Below are positions 61,591 through 64,000 of a stretch of 64,000 bases of DNA, piece after piece; within the stretch, counting starts at the first letter, position 1, and each line of letters opens with the position of its first letter. The stretch lies in assembly GCA_905250125.1 (NCBI GenBank), contig CAJNOL010000981.1, positions 1-64,000 of the forward strand, read 5' to 3'. A model generated the notes under the pieces. That model had not been told where the DNA came from. It made no database searches and was given only the letters and a program-made list of their open reading frames with translations. Origin of the DNA: Rotaria sordida (Eukaryota > Rotifera > Eurotatoria > Philodinida > Philodinidae). A program made the translations under genes and the position numbers.

Positions 61591-64000
61591 GGATGAAAAT
61601 TTTGAAGACACTTCTTTTGTTGAAATGTGTGTCTTAGGGATTTTTTTCGTTGACGTAAGTTTATAATAGGTATATGTCGTATCTATCTCGTGCTTTTGCA
61701 ATGACTTGTCTAAAGAAAGAGATGCAAATTAATGAGACATGAAGAAAACGTCATGATTACAACTATAGGTTACTTCGCGTTTTGTTAAATTTGATTTGTC
61801 ACATGGTAAAATATGGATATTTATAACTTTGGAATTTCTGTTTCCATCTCCTTGAACAAACTTCTGGTGAGATATGATAGAATAGTCGGTTGCATAAGAT
61901 TTTTTTAATTTACGTATTGTTGCAAATGCAGTTGGATAATGATAATTATCCGGAGTTGAAACCTAAGAGCAAATTAGTCTAATTCGTTGATTGTCTGTTT
62001 TATTGTTATACATCTAATGCATTAAAAGCGCCATGCATCGGATGAGATGGCGCTCTTATCTAATACGTATTAGACGTATTCATATAAAAAGTTAGTTTTT
62101 TATTAATCTTGTACCTAAAATTAGTAGAATTACGATTTATTCCAGTTAGAAACACATTGCAGATTTGATTAGTTTTAAGTATGTTACTAAGTCGGCCTAT
62201 CACGAAAAGAACAAGTCAAGTTATCAAAAGACAAGAAAAATTATATCATCTAGAAGATAAGTCGAATATCAAACAAGGACAGATATTAAAACCTAAGCTA
62301 GATCCTTAAAAAATATCTTCATAATGAGCTGTTTAATCCTGGAAGATAAATTGATTTACATGAAAAATGATGATTATTAACAAGATAGATGACAATATAT
62401 ATGCTCTTCCACTCATCTAGCTCATCAATTATTGGTAAATTCTATTTTTCAAACAATTCACAAAACTGTGTTGACCATGAAAAACAAATATTGTTGTATG
62501 GAATAAGAAAATTAATTTGAGATGATACACGTAAAAGATTTTTTGTCATATCAATAACATTTGCTAGTAAATATCTTTTACATCTGAGAGATTTAATGAT
62601 ATTTAAAAATCATTTAGGAAAATATCTGTAATATTATTTAAATAAGAAAAAATCGTAACAGAGTTGTCCAAATTCTAATGAACAAAAATTCGTTTATTTT
62701 CTTATGGTAGCTATTTTACCACAACGTTGCAAATTGCAACATTTGTCATATGTTAATCATTTATGAGGCAAATTATGGAGTAGCTGTTATTGGTTTACTG
62801 AATACTTCGCAATGATCAATCAGCGCCTTACGCCGCTTTGGTCTTTAGTGTCATCTTCAGCGAATTATCATTATCCAATGCAGTTTTGTTATTTGATGAC
62901 CAATTAAGCTGAAATAATCGAATCATGTCCCAAGCAAACAATTGCGTACAGCATCGTGTCTAATATTTTATCATTATGATTCTTCAGGCAACTACATAGA
63001 CGCCATGTGCTTGTTAATTATCTACTGCTTCACTATCTTCTATTGTGAAACTGTCCAAAATCTATGGTTAGGAACTGCGTAGTGTTAAATAATCAATAGC
63101 TCTGATAAAGTTAATGTAATACCATTGGGTAGTCTACGAGAAGAATGGCTCTGTGAACTTTCTCATTGACTTCATATTTTGTTTTAGCCGCATGCTATTT
63201 AAAATTCTTTTTCTATTTCTATTATAGTTAACATCCTAGCCATGCTTTCGGGTTGTTTCATAAGCCTATCAGTAGCTTTGGTTGACTACTGTACAATGCC
63301 ATAAAGCACGATCTGTAAAAACTTTCGATTGTCAAACTTTTTCGTCGTTAGTATTGGATGGATTTTCTGATGAACGAAAATAATATATAGGTTTTCAAAT
63401 ATTATTGATATGTTGTGCTTTGAATGAATGGAAGAGATTACTCTACATTTGTATAACTTCTCATGAATGTATTTCTCTAGTCTTATGTTTATCTGTTTAT
63501 CTCTAGTCCAGATCCAACCATGTGATACACAACCGAGAGAAATGTGACAGTCTCTCACGATTGTTCATCCCTATGCGAACATCTGTTAGAGCTTTCCAGA
63601 GCACGTGCTATATCATTCCAATCGTTGAGAAGTGCTACAAAAGCATGAAAGACACTAACTAGCCTTTACAAAATTCGTTGATAAAACGAAAAGAGACAGA
63701 AGCGTGCAACGTGCCTAAACGTGAGCAACGTCATGTACTGTCCTGCCAGTCTCTCATACTCAAACGACTGTATACAACGTGCTCGAATATCAAATGCTGC
63801 TCTATAGCTAAAATTCATTGAATAAACATAACTGTATAGGTAGTGTAACGTCCGTTTGTGGATTACGAATTTATGGCGTATTGCACGTAGTTTATGGTGT
63901 GAAAACAGTGCAAGTGTAGTTCGTTCACGAATACTTTAAAGATTGACTGGAATAGTTGTAATGTACAGCAAACGAATTGTATACTAACTGTTCATACTAT
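61591..64000. other. Upstream flank of the F-box/LRR gene, no supported gene
   Basis: About 2.4 kb without a recognisable exon. It contains a GC-rich hairpin (AGCGCCAT at 62027-62034 and ATGGCGCT at 62047-62054). Next to it is a 16-bp palindrome TCTAATACGTATTAGA (62059-62074); both could lie in a promoter or repeat. TTGGATAATGATAATT occurs near 61933 and its reverse complement near 62865, an inverted pair about 0.9 kb apart. The frame at 63286-63558 (-) has no domain and no splice partner. Confidence 0.45.

Noticed and set aside
1..64000. tRNA or rRNA genes
   Set aside because: I looked for TTCGA-type T-loop words with flanking stems and for conserved rRNA segments and found no convincing candidate; a covariance-model search would be decisive.

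Overview
The window is nuclear DNA from a eukaryote, most likely a small invertebrate animal. It is very AT-rich, and the genes are split into many exons by introns that are mostly 45-70 bp with GT-AG ends. The protein families are animal ones: VPS13, an Aster-type VASt protein, a histamine H1-like receptor and MAIP1. A bdelloid rotifer is my best guess. It rests on the tiny introns, the high AT content and an F-box/LRR gene with one leucine-rich repeat per exon. I cannot confirm the taxon from sequence alone. The listed ORFs are mostly single exons, so I joined exons by hand, checking GT-AG borders and reading phase.

Layout. A four-exon gene for a predicted secreted protein I do not recognise lies at 3909-5402 (+). 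A complete 69-exon VPS13A/C-type bridge-like lipid transfer protein (3223 aa) fills 7039-32502 (+). Its long introns are loaded with inverted-repeat (foldback) elements and one 1.6-kb hAT-like element with a perfect 8-bp target duplication. After a gene-poor stretch with a 751-bp palindromic TA-flanked element (36781-37531), a short eight-exon gene at 38246-39780 (+) encodes an Aster/GRAMD1-like VASt domain with no GRAM domain. A further gene-poor, repeat-bearing stretch leads to a histamine H1-like GPCR (51646-55224, +). About 5 kb upstream is a second, phase-compatible TM1 exon (46237-46410). MAIP1 (56410-57269, -) is convergent with the GPCR across a 690-bp Tc1/mariner-like foldback MITE. 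An F-box plus LRR gene (58187-61590, -) follows; its 18 LRR exons are spaced at exactly 133 bp. The last 2.4 kb shows no gene I can support.

How the genes relate. VPS13 and Aster proteins both move lipids at ER contact sites, but this is probably a coincidence of position. MAIP1 acts in the mitochondrial matrix, the GPCR at the plasma membrane, and the F-box protein presumably in ubiquitin ligation. No operon-like or immune-type cluster is visible. The most unusual signals are the indel-free 133-bp exon/intron array, the duplicated TM1 exon of the GPCR, the VASt-only Aster protein, and several families of palindromic non-autonomous elements, one of them built from 16-bp palindromes every 30 bp.
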